A DNA stretch of 64,000 nucleotides from Flavobacteriales bacterium (GTDB lineage: Bacteria > Bacteroidota > Bacteroidia > Flavobacteriales_D > Parvicellaceae): NCBI GenBank assembly GCA_025210295.1, contig JAOASC010000043.1, positions 1 through 64,000 of the forward strand, read 5' to 3'. This document shows, piece after piece, positions 43,592 through 51,713 of this stretch. The position numbers and the translations under genes are program-made. The notes beneath the pieces are model-generated. The model saw only the letters and a list, made by a program, of their open reading frames with translations. It searched no databases and had not been told where the DNA came from. How positions within the stretch are numbered: position 1 is the stretch's first letter; each line of letters begins with the position of its first letter.

Positions 43592-46500
43592 ATGAAAAAT
43601 AAGCAAATTAAAAGTTTTTATTTATTGATTGTAGTTTTATTAGGGAGCTACATTGGTGTCGCTCAGAATGTAGGGGTCAATCAGGCTAATCCTAGTCATT
43701 CCTTACATGTCTCACCGGTAAACTTAGGAGAGGATCCATTGCGTATAGATGGCTTGCAAACATATTCTGTTGGAGACACCTCTTTATTAATGATTAATTC
43801 AGTAACAGGAGTTGTTAAATACATTAACCCAACCGATTTTATAGCCATAATAAATGATCAAATTAATACTGGTACAGATAATCAAAATATGGATAGTTTG
43901 ACCCTAGAAGGGGTAACTCTAAATGCTTATATTGAAAATGGAACCGCAGCGAATATTAGTTTACAACCTTTAATTGATAGTTCAATACACAATGTGGTTA
44001 ACCATGCAGATACTTTATTTTCTAATGAATCATTTAAGGATAGTATAGTCGCTTTGTTGTATCATCGTGCTGATACTTTATTGAGTAGTTCCATTTTTGT
44101 AGATAACCTCAGGGATTCAATTGATACAGATGTTGATAGCATAACTTTTGTTGGAAATACTTTAACAATTTATGAAAATGGAAATGGGGTATTTGTAGAT
44201 TTGAGTGCTTTAAATAGTGCAGATAATGATCCTCAAAATGAAATCCAAGATTTAAACTTAACAGGGAATAACCTCTCTATTACGAATAATGATGCTCCTA
44301 ATGTTATCGATTTAAGCCCGTATTTAGATAATACGGATGCACAAACATTATCATTGTTGGGGAATACTCTTTCTATTAGTAATGGAAATAGTGTCACTAT
44401 TGTCGATAATGTAGATGATGCAGATAATAATGTAAGTAATGAGTTACAAACAATTTCAAAATCAGGAAGTATGGTTACACTCAGCCATGGAGGAGGAAGT
44501 TTTATTGATGATAATACACAGTTATCGGAAGCACAGGTAGATGCTTATACAAGTAATAACGGTTACCTGACAACATTTACAGAGATAGATGGCTCTGTTA
44601 GTAATGAGCTACAAACAATCTCAAAATCAGGAAGTATGGTTACACTCAGCCATGGAGGAGGAAGTTTTACTGATGATAATACACAGCTGTCGGAAGCACA
44701 GGTAGATGCTTATACAAGTAATAACGGTTATCTGACAACATTTACAGAGATAGATGGCTCTGTAAGTAATGAGTTACAAACAATCTCAAAATCAGGGAGT
44801 ATGGTTACACTTAGCCATGGAGGAGGAAGTTTTACTGATGATAATACACAGTTGTCGGAAGCGCAGGTAGATGCCTATACTAGTAATAATGGTTATCTGA
44901 CAACATTTACAGAGGTTGACGGAAATGTAGGTAATGAGTATAATATTAGTGTTTCTTTAAATGGAACAACTTTAAGTGTTGTTGATGGTGGAGGGGCTAA
45001 AACAGTAAACTTATCAAGCTTACGAGATGGAACAGGTACAGATAGTCAAACATTAAATTTAACGGGCAACACATTAAGTATAAGTGGAGGGAATAGTGTA
45101 GCATTAATAGATCGTATTAATGATGCAGATGCTGATTCAACCAATGAAATACAAGCGTTAAGTCTTTCAGGAAATGTTCTTTCTTTGTCTAATGGCGGTG
45201 GAAATATAATGATTCCATCTAGTGCCGATAATTTAGGGAGTCATATAGCTACTCAAAATTTAGATATCGCCAATAAAAAATTAGTGGGTAATGGAGGGAG
45301 TGTAGGAATTCTAATACAAAATGATGGACATACACGAGTCGAAAATTTACCACAGTATTCTCACCTAACTGATACCTTGTTGACCATTGCAGATGCGCAA
45401 GGAAATATACATGCACTTTCGTTAGAAGCTTTAGCTAACCTTTTAATTAATAGTTATGGAGTGCAAGGGATTGATAATAATTATCCTTCAGGTTCAGTAT
45501 ATTGTTCAGGGAGGCCAACAGCTATATTGGATGTGCTTAACCCAATAACGAATAAAACATGGATGGATCGTAATTTAGGAGCAATCCAAGCCGCAGCGAG
45601 TAGTAATGATACTGCTTCTTTCGGTGATTTGTATCAATGGGGGCGTTTTTCGGATGGGCATCAATGTAGAACAAGTTCAATAGAAAGTACAATAGCGTCA
45701 AATCATGTGCCTTTACATGGGAATTTTATTGTTAGCTCAACAACTCCTTTCGACTGGCTAGGAACGCAAAATATAGGGGTATGGCAAGGTATACATGGAG
45801 AAAATTCTCCATGTCCGAATGGGTATCGCTTACCAACAGAGGCGGAATTAGAGGCTGAAAGGCAAAGCTGGAATACTAATAATACCACTGGAGCATTTGG
45901 ATCTCCAATTAGGCTTCCAGAGGCGGGGGGACGTAATTTTTCGAATGGAAACCTTATTGGGAATCTTGGAGGGTATTGGTCAAGTACTGTTAATAGCACT
46001 TTTTCTCGATTTTTGACTGTTAATGCTGTTGGTGCAAATGTTATGGATGCTAATAGAGCCAATGGGTATAGTGTCCGTTGTATAAAAGGAAACGAGACTC
46101 CGAGTGTTTCTATGCTAAACTGTAGTAGTGCCTCCCACACAGGAACATTGATAGCTGGAACAGTGGCGTCAGGAGTTAATACAACAATTAGTTATTCTGG
46201 GGGGAATGGTCTGCCATATACTGGAGAGTCCGTATTGTCTTCAGGAGTAACGGGATTAACAGCTACTTTAAATAGTGGTGTATTGGCCGCTGGTATTGGA
46301 AATGTAACTTATAACATAAGTGGAACACCAAGTAGTAGTGGAACAGCAAACTTTTCGGTAAGTTTAGGAGGGGAGACTTGCGTATTTTCGGTTAGTGTGA
46401 GTGCTCCATCGCCAACTTACCCAACAGGAACTGTTCATTGTTCTGGAACGCCAACTGCTGTTATCGATGTTGTTAACCCAACAACCAATAAGACTTGGAT

Positions 46501-47047
46501 GGATCGTAATCTAGGCGCAAGCCAAGCGGCTACAGCAACTACTGATGCTGCTGCTTATGGTGATTTATATCAATGGGGACGCGCTGCAGATGGGCACCAG
46601 TGTAGAACGAGTACAACAACGAGTACAACTGTTTCAAATAATACTGTAGGGCATAATAATTTTATAGCAACAGGTCCTTTTCCTGGGAATTCTCCTTATG
46701 ATTGGAGAATCCCTCAAAATTCAGCGCTGTGGCAAGGTATTAATGGAGCTAATAATCCTTGTCCTAGCGGTTATCGTCTGCCAACAGAAGCAGAGTTAGA
46801 AGCGGAACGATTAAGTTGGAGTAGTAATGATATTTCAGGGGCTATAGCATCTGTTCTTCGCATACCTTTAGCTGGTTATCGAGTGCATAGTTCTGGGGCA
46901 CTAAACCTTGTAGGAAGTAATGGCTTTTATTGGTCTAGTACAGTAAGCAATAGTGATTCAAGGGTAATAGAAATTTCTAGTAATGGTGCAACAATAAGAA
47001 TGCATTATAGATCAAGAGGATTTAGTGTTAGATGTATTAAAAATTAA
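43592..47047 (+). CDS. Large secreted repeat protein with two FISUMP domains
   Basis: 1151 residues. Signal peptide ending IGVAQ. An N-terminal head (VGVNQANPSHSLHVSP) resembles the start of phage-tail-like and adhesin proteins in Bacteroidota. Residues about 100-560 are degenerate beta repeats of the type LxLxGNxLSIxxGNxVxIxD, including three almost identical 55-residue copies. Two FISUMP (Fib_succ_major) domains follow, at about 633-833 and 943-1151, each with WMDRNLGA, GDLYQWGR.-DGHQCR, PCPxGYRLPTEAELEAER and a final VRCIK. An Ig-like segment (about 840-935) separates them. No T9SS sorting domain is seen. Probable surface or extracellular protein; function unknown. Confidence 0.85.
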   Translation: MKNKQIKSFYLLIVVLLGSYIGVAQNVGVNQANPSHSLHVSPVNLGEDPLRIDGLQTYSVGDTSLLMINSVTGVVKYINPTDFIAIINDQINTGTDNQNMDSLTLEGVTLNAYIENGTAANISLQPLIDSSIHNVVNHADTLFSNESFKDSIVALLYHRADTLLSSSIFVDNLRDSIDTDVDSITFVGNTLTIYENGNGVFVDLSALNSADNDPQNEIQDLNLTGNNLSITNNDAPNVIDLSPYLDNTDAQTLSLLGNTLSISNGNSVTIVDNVDDADNNVSNELQTISKSGSMVTLSHGGGSFIDDNTQLSEAQVDAYTSNNGYLTTFTEIDGSVSNELQTISKSGSMVTLSHGGGSFTDDNTQLSEAQVDAYTSNNGYLTTFTEIDGSVSNELQTISKSGSMVTLSHGGGSFTDDNTQLSEAQVDAYTSNNGYLTTFTEVDGNVGNEYNISVSLNGTTLSVVDGGGAKTVNLSSLRDGTGTDSQTLNLTGNTLSISGGNSVALIDRINDADADSTNEIQALSLSGNVLSLSNGGGNIMIPSSADNLGSHIATQNLDIANKKLVGNGGSVGILIQNDGHTRVENLPQYSHLTDTLLTIADAQGNIHALSLEALANLLINSYGVQGIDNNYPSGSVYCSGRPTAILDVLNPITNKTWMDRNLGAIQAAASSNDTASFGDLYQWGRFSDGHQCRTSSIESTIASNHVPLHGNFIVSSTTPFDWLGTQNIGVWQGIHGENSPCPNGYRLPTEAELEAERQSWNTNNTTGAFGSPIRLPEAGGRNFSNGNLIGNLGGYWSSTVNSTFSRFLTVNAVGANVMDANRANGYSVRCIKGNETPSVSMLNCSSASHTGTLIAGTVASGVNTTISYSGGNGLPYTGESVLSSGVTGLTATLNSGVLAAGIGNVTYNISGTPSSSGTANFSVSLGGETCVFSVSVSAPSPTYPTGTVHCSGTPTAVIDVVNPTTNKTWMDRNLGASQAATATTDAAAYGDLYQWGRAADGHQCRTSTTTSTTVSNNTVGHNNFIATGPFPGNSPYDWRIPQNSALWQGINGANNPCPSGYRLPTEAELEAERLSWSSNDISGAIASVLRIPLAGYRVHSSGALNLVGSNGFYWSSTVSNSDSRVIEISSNGATIRMHYRSRGFSVRCIKN
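44435..44929 (+). repeat. Three tandem 165-bp coding repeats
   Basis: Copies start at 44435, 44600 and 44765, each encoding 55 residues (ELQTISKSGSMVTLSHGGGS... to TTFTEIDGSV). Nucleotide differences are few and mostly synonymous, pointing to recent duplication. The units keep frame and lie inside the degenerate repeat region of the FISUMP protein. Confidence 0.95.
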
Positions 47048-47148
47048 AACGATATATGCTTATTAATGAGAGGTAATACAAAGAAAAATTGATAAAACTT
47101 CATTTTGATTGACATGAAAGTTCTGTTTGTATGATAAAATAGTAAAGT

Positions 47149-47862
47149 ATGATAGAAAAAAGATACGGGGTTAATGTCTTTTTATTAATCATACTATTGA
47201 AGTGGGGGCTGTTTCCTTTAGGAGGTATGATAGCTTATGGGCAGTTAGGTGCTTTTAAGGAAAGTGCTTGTCCAGAAACCCTTACAGCAATAGTAGATGT
47301 ATTAAACCCTATTACGAATAAAATATGGATGGATCGTAATTTAGGGGCTAGTCAGGTAGCAACTAAAACTACAGATTCCAAAGCTTATGGTGATTTATAT
47401 CAATGGGGTAGATCTTCAGATGGTCACCAATGTAGAAATAGCTCTACGACAGAGTTTATTACTTCTAATCAAAGAAATGGAGAGTTTATTGTGCGTTTGA
47501 AAGCTCCTTTTGATTGGAGTGTCCCTAAAAATGATAATTTATGGCAAGGAATAAATGGTGTTAATAACCCTTGCCCGAGTGGTTACCGGCTCCCATCTCA
47601 AGCTGAGTTAAATGAAGAACGTTTAAGTTGGGAGAGTAATGATAGTAAAGGGGCGATAAGGTCTCCTCTTCGTTTTACTTTAGGTGGATTTCGAAACCTG
47701 AGAAGTGGTATCCTTTATGGCGTTGGTAGTTTTGGTTATTATTGGTCGAGTACAGTAAGTGATGAGTATGCGTATTTCTCTAGTTTTCATGATAAGGGAG
47801 CCTATGTTGGTTTACTTTTAAGGGCATACGGGTTTAGTGTACGTTGTATAAAGAATCAGTAG
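47149..47862 (+). CDS. Secreted single-domain FISUMP protein
   Basis: 237 residues. A hydrophobic N-terminus (VNVFLLIILLKWGLFPLGGM to YGQ) serves as signal peptide, then one FISUMP domain (about 50-237): PITNKIWMDRNLGAS, GDLYQWGRSSDGHQCR, NPCPSGYRLPSQAELNEER, YYWSSTVS and SVRCIKNQ at the end. It is a tandem paralogue of the domains in the preceding gene, 101 nt away. The fold resembles sulfatase-modifying-factor-like lectin domains by family knowledge, but no ligand is known. Confidence 0.85.
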   Translation: MIEKRYGVNVFLLIILLKWGLFPLGGMIAYGQLGAFKESACPETLTAIVDVLNPITNKIWMDRNLGASQVATKTTDSKAYGDLYQWGRSSDGHQCRNSSTTEFITSNQRNGEFIVRLKAPFDWSVPKNDNLWQGINGVNNPCPSGYRLPSQAELNEERLSWESNDSKGAIRSPLRFTLGGFRNLRSGILYGVGSFGYYWSSTVSDEYAYFSSFHDKGAYVGLLLRAYGFSVRCIKNQ

Positions 47863-47901
47863 TAAATATTCAAAGTAGTTTTTTAATATAAAGTTCATGC
47901 C

Positions 47902-48591
47902 ATGAAAAAAGAAGGAAAACTTAAAAAAATGTTATTGACTGTGTTAGTTGTTTGGAATACAGATACAATGTTGCTTTTTAGTCAAGGTCGTTTTTGTGAA
48001 GGATTTAAAACGCTTGTTGTTGAAGTTTACAATCCTATCACGAATAAGGTGTGGATGGATCGTAATTTAGGAGCAGCCCAGGCAGCAATAAGTTGTACGG
48101 ATTCCAAAGCTTATGGTGATTTGTATCAATGGGGACGTTTTTCAGATGGTCATCAGTGTAGAAAAAGTCCAACAACTAATTCCAAAACTTTTACTGATAA
48201 GCCCATACATGATAATTTTATTGTTGAACCTTATTCTCCATGGGATTGGATGGTTAATCCGAGTAATGAATTGTGGAGGGGAGGGAATAGAAACAACCCT
48301 TGTCCCAAAGGGTATAGGCTGCCCTCTGATGTTGAATTAGATTTTGAACGAAAAAGTTGGAAAATGAATAATGGAAACGGTGCATTCGCATCTCCCCTAC
48401 GTTTTACATTAGGAGGTTATCGAAGTCATAGCGATGGTTCGCTGAATAGTGTTGGGAGTTATGGTTGCTATTGGTCTAGTACAGTGAGTGGGGCACGTTC
48501 AAACGCAATGCTTATTACCTCAAATGACTCCTATGTATTTAGTGGAATAAGGGCAAACGGACTTAGCGTACGTTGTATAAAAGATAATTAA
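47902..48591 (+). CDS. Secreted single-domain FISUMP protein (third paralogue)
   Basis: 229 residues. The N-terminal hydrophobic segment (MLLTVLVVWNTDTMLLFSQ, preceded by a basic stretch) is a signal peptide; the internal ATG at codon 10 is an alternative start. One FISUMP domain follows: PITNKVWMDRNLGA, AYGDLYQWGRFSDGHQCR, NNPCPKGYRLPSDVELD, GCYWSSTVSG, SVRCIKDN. It is 39 nt after the previous paralogue, and so probably in one operon with it. It ends 4 nt before the convergent menD stop. Confidence 0.83.
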   Translation: MKKEGKLKKMLLTVLVVWNTDTMLLFSQGRFCEGFKTLVVEVYNPITNKVWMDRNLGAAQAAISCTDSKAYGDLYQWGRFSDGHQCRKSPTTNSKTFTDKPIHDNFIVEPYSPWDWMVNPSNELWRGGNRNNPCPKGYRLPSDVELDFERKSWKMNNGNGAFASPLRFTLGGYRSHSDGSLNSVGSYGCYWSSTVSGARSNAMLITSNDSYVFSGIRANGLSVRCIKDN

Positions 48592-48595
48592 ATGA

Positions 48596-50278
48596 TTAGT
48601 CTTTTAGAGCCTTGAAGTATTCTTTTAATATAGAGGCATTAATTTCGTTTGGAGTAAATATTTCTAATATAGCAGGACGTTTATTCTCTTGTGGGTTAAA
48701 AAAAAGAGGAAGCTGTTCTTCTAACGTTGATGAATCGTCTGCATGATAGTAGTTGATGTGATGAGCACTGGCAAGATGTTTAATTGATGTGCTGTTCCCA
48801 ACTTCAAAGAAGTCTTCTAACGAGTTTGTAGTGTTGGGACCAGGTATGATTCTAAAAATCCCCCCCCCTCCATTATTGAGAATAATGATTCTAAAATTTT
48901 GACTTAAATGTTGGTTCCATAAAGCATTGATGTCATAAACAAAACTTAGGTCACCAGAAATAAGGATGTTTAATTGATGAGGTTGATCATAAGCTATTCC
49001 AGCAGCTGTTGAGGTAGAGCCGTCAATACCACTCACTCCTCGGTTGCTAAAATAGTTGATGCCTTTAATTTGACTAAATAATTGCATATAACGAACAGGA
49101 GAGCTGTTTCCTAAATGCAAGTTGCAATTTTCTGGTAATGTATTGTAAATAGAGTTAAAGGCCTTTAAATCGCTCCATTTGGTCTTATGCATGTAATTAT
49201 CATGATTTGTACGAGTAATTAGATGTCTTGTAAACCATTCATTCTTGTATTCGGAATCCAAGTTGTCATTGAGGTATGGCTTTATGGTTCTAAAAAATGA
49301 AGTGGGATCAATAGGTATGTGTTTGGTTAAGTGTAAATAGGTATCTTCTATTGGTGTATTATCAGCAATTCGCCAATGCTTTAGGTTCTTAACGTTTCTT
49401 AAAAATTGTTTGATTTTTTTTGAAATAATGGCGTTACCAATAGTAATTAAAAGTTCAGGTTCATATTTTTCAGGAGACTCAAATGTTGTGATAACCCTAT
49501 CTATACAAGGAATAAAATTAGAGCTATATAAATTCGCTGTTGATTCGGTTAAAACAATGGTGTTTGAGAGGAGAGCAAACTCTTCCAAAATATAGTTTAG
49601 GGCTCCATTTTTTGGCAACTGACCACAAAGAATAAGAACTTTTTTATGCTCATTGTATATTGATGATAACGCTAAAATAGTTTTTTCTGCTAGGGTTTGT
49701 TCTACAGAAATGTTTTCAATATTCGTGACTTGAACTGTGCTTTTTTCAACGGTATTATATAGCGGTTCTCTGAAAGGAATATTGATGTGAACAGGTAATT
49801 TATTCTTTGAACAGTGAATAAGCGCTTCATTTATTTGTCGTTGACAATAATGAAGGTCTTCTAGGCTTTCACCTATAGGAAGATGATATCCAGAGTGAAC
49901 GAAGTTTTGAAAAACATTAACTTGATTAATGGCTTGTCCTTCTCCATGATGAATCCATTCAGGAGGTCTATCAGTAGTAATAGCAATGAGCGGTATTTTT
50001 TGGTAAAAAGCTTCGCTTAATGCAGAAGAATAGTTGAGAGCAGCACTGCCAGAAGTGCAGCATATTGCAACTGGCCTTTGTGTAGATATCGCGACTCCAA
50101 GAGCAAAAAAACTAGCTGAACGTTCGTCAACGATTGAAATGCATTCAAACCTTTCATCATTGGTGAACGATAAGACTAAAGGAGCATTTCTTGATCCAGG
50201 TGAAAAAATTATTTTTTTAATGCCTTTAGCAGCAAATAGCTCAACTATTGCTTGTACTCTTTTACTTTCTGATACCAT
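48596..50278 (-). CDS. menD: 2-succinyl-5-enolpyruvyl-6-hydroxy-3-cyclohexene-1-carboxylate synthase
   Basis: 560 residues, ThDP-dependent enzyme. IIFSPGSRNAPLVLSF and VDERSASFFALGVA are the MenD N-terminal signatures, CCTSGSAALNYSSAL follows, and GDLSFVYDINALWN is the ThDP/Mg motif with IILNNGGGGIFRII. It condenses isochorismate with 2-oxoglutarate in menaquinone synthesis. It is the last gene of a minus-strand unit, 15 nt after the isochorismate synthase. It is convergent with the FISUMP genes. Confidence 0.96.
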   Translation of the reverse strand: MVSESKRVQAIVELFAAKGIKKIIFSPGSRNAPLVLSFTNDERFECISIVDERSASFFALGVAISTQRPVAICCTSGSAALNYSSALSEAFYQKIPLIAITTDRPPEWIHHGEGQAINQVNVFQNFVHSGYHLPIGESLEDLHYCQRQINEALIHCSKNKLPVHINIPFREPLYNTVEKSTVQVTNIENISVEQTLAEKTILALSSIYNEHKKVLILCGQLPKNGALNYILEEFALLSNTIVLTESTANLYSSNFIPCIDRVITTFESPEKYEPELLITIGNAIISKKIKQFLRNVKNLKHWRIADNTPIEDTYLHLTKHIPIDPTSFFRTIKPYLNDNLDSEYKNEWFTRHLITRTNHDNYMHKTKWSDLKAFNSIYNTLPENCNLHLGNSSPVRYMQLFSQIKGINYFSNRGVSGIDGSTSTAAGIAYDQPHQLNILISGDLSFVYDINALWNQHLSQNFRIIILNNGGGGIFRIIPGPNTTNSLEDFFEVGNSTSIKHLASAHHINYYHADDSSTLEEQLPLFFNPQENKRPAILEIFTPNEINASILKEYFKALKD

Positions 50279-50293
50279 ATAAACCCCAAAGGT

Positions 50294-51286
50294 CTATATT
50301 TTTTCAATGACAGCCAATAATGTTTGTGATTTTAATTGGGTCTCTTCCCATTCTTTTTCAGAATTAGAGTCATTGGTGATCCCTCCTCCGACATATAAGG
50401 TTAATACATGATCAAACAATTGCATACATCTCAAGTTTACAAAAATCCAAGCATTATTATGATCTTCTAACTCTCCTAAATACCCAGTATAAAACTCTCG
50501 ATCATAAGGTTCATTTTCAATAATGAATTCATAAGCATTTTCCTGTGGCATTCCACAAATCGCTGATGTAGGATGTAAAGTGTCTGCAATAGCTTTTATG
50601 TTTGTTAATGTAGTTTTTATATTTATTTTGGTCTTTAAATGTGCCACTCTTCCCGCAACTATAGTTTCTGTATCGGATATGATATGCTTTATTTGTTGAA
50701 CCATTAACTTTTGAGAGATGTCTTCAATTACATATTCATGTTCTTGAATTTCTTTCTTCCCCCATGGACTAATGTGATCACTTTTTTGACTTCCAGCTAA
50801 TGCTATGGTATAGGATTCGGTAGGGGATACTTTTAGTAGTGTTTCTGGTGTGGCTCCCATCCACATACCAATATTAGGGATATTTAAAATATAAACGAGA
50901 GCATTTGTTTGTTGAGAAGCCAATTTTTCGAATGCTTGAAAGAGGTCAAACTGTTGATTAACGCTTTGATTAATAATTCTTGATGAGATGACTTTCGTTA
51001 ACTCTCTTTGAGAAGCATCAATAAAAGTATTTAACTGTTCAAGGTAAGCAGTTTTACTTAACTCATGGTTAGTTTGCTTTTTCTCAGGAAAATTGATGAT
51101 AATGTTTTTATCATTGAGTTCTTTTTTAGGAGCTTCTAAAATAAACGATTTTTGATTGTCAAAACTTTGAATAATAAAGCCATGACTTTGAGCTGAATAT
51201 TCTTTCCAGTCTCCAGTTCTATAATATTTTTTATTAGAATACGGAGTTCGGTAGATAACGAAGCCTTCTGAAGAAGTTAAGGTCAT
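50294..51286 (-). CDS. menF: Isochorismate synthase
   Basis: 330 residues, shorter than the usual 390-430, with the N-terminal part reduced. The chorismate-binding core is intact: KVISSRI, WMGATPETLLKVS, TIALAGSQ, HLKTKI, LHPTSAICGMPQENA and REFYTGYLGE. It converts chorismate to isochorismate for menaquinone. The menD gene downstream and the thioesterase upstream support menF over a siderophore entC. It starts 5 nt after the thioesterase stop. Confidence 0.9.
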   Translation of the reverse strand: MTLTSSEGFVIYRTPYSNKKYYRTGDWKEYSAQSHGFIIQSFDNQKSFILEAPKKELNDKNIIINFPEKKQTNHELSKTAYLEQLNTFIDASQRELTKVISSRIINQSVNQQFDLFQAFEKLASQQTNALVYILNIPNIGMWMGATPETLLKVSPTESYTIALAGSQKSDHISPWGKKEIQEHEYVIEDISQKLMVQQIKHIISDTETIVAGRVAHLKTKINIKTTLTNIKAIADTLHPTSAICGMPQENAYEFIIENEPYDREFYTGYLGELEDHNNAWIFVNLRCMQLFDHVLTLYVGGGITNDSNSEKEWEETQLKSQTLLAVIEKI

Positions 51287-51291
51287 AAAAA

Positions 51292-51711
51292 TTATTTACG
51301 TTCCAAAATCATCATAGTAAGACGAGCTATGGAAATCATCTTCCCATGCTCATCTTTAATTTCAATTTTCCAAATATGTGTTGTCTTTCCTTTATGGACA
51401 ATTTCTGCTTTACCATAAACGTATCCATCCATGATGCTTCCAACATGGTTGGCGTTAATTTCGATACAAACACCATAATGGGTTTTCGTGCCTATCATTA
51501 AATAGGTTCCAGTACTTCCTAAGGTCTCAGCTAATGCGACATTTGCTCCTCCATGCAATAATCCCATCGGTTGAAAAGTACGTTCGTCCACAGGCATTTT
51601 TCCAACAATATAATCGCTTCCAACCTCAGTAAATTCGATTCCTAATGTGTCAATTAATGTGTTTTTATTGATGGCATTAATATCTTTTACCTTTACGTTT
51701 TTTGGTATCAT
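51292..51711 (-). CDS. Hotdog-fold thioesterase, probable 1,4-dihydroxy-2-naphthoyl-CoA hydrolase
   Basis: 139 residues. The PaaI/YdiI-type motif LLHGGANVALAETLGS carries the catalytic Glu, as in E. coli MenI (YdiI). It hydrolyses an acyl-CoA, here most likely DHNA-CoA, because menF and menD follow at 5 and 15 nt. Substrate is inferred from context. It begins 2 nt after the stop of the large metalloprotease gene, which is unexpected for a housekeeping enzyme. Confidence 0.8.
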   Translation of the reverse strand: MIPKNVKVKDINAINKNTLIDTLGIEFTEVGSDYIVGKMPVDERTFQPMGLLHGGANVALAETLGSTGTYLMIGTKTHYGVCIEINANHVGSIMDGYVYGKAEIVHKGKTTHIWKIEIKDEHGKMISIARLTMMILERK

Positions 51712-51713
51712 AG

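Noticed and set aside
44435-44929. Repeat array considered as CRISPR
   Set aside because: Units are 165 bp, contiguous without spacers and in a single reading frame, so they are coding repeats.
43592-45480. Tail-fibre-like head considered as prophage evidence
   Set aside because: No capsid, terminase, integrase or lysis genes are nearby, and such heads are common in secreted Bacteroidota proteins.
45703-46140. 145-codon minus-strand frame inside the FISUMP protein gene
   Set aside because: The plus-strand frame has clear domain content and a signal peptide; the opposite frame shows no domain and no promoter.
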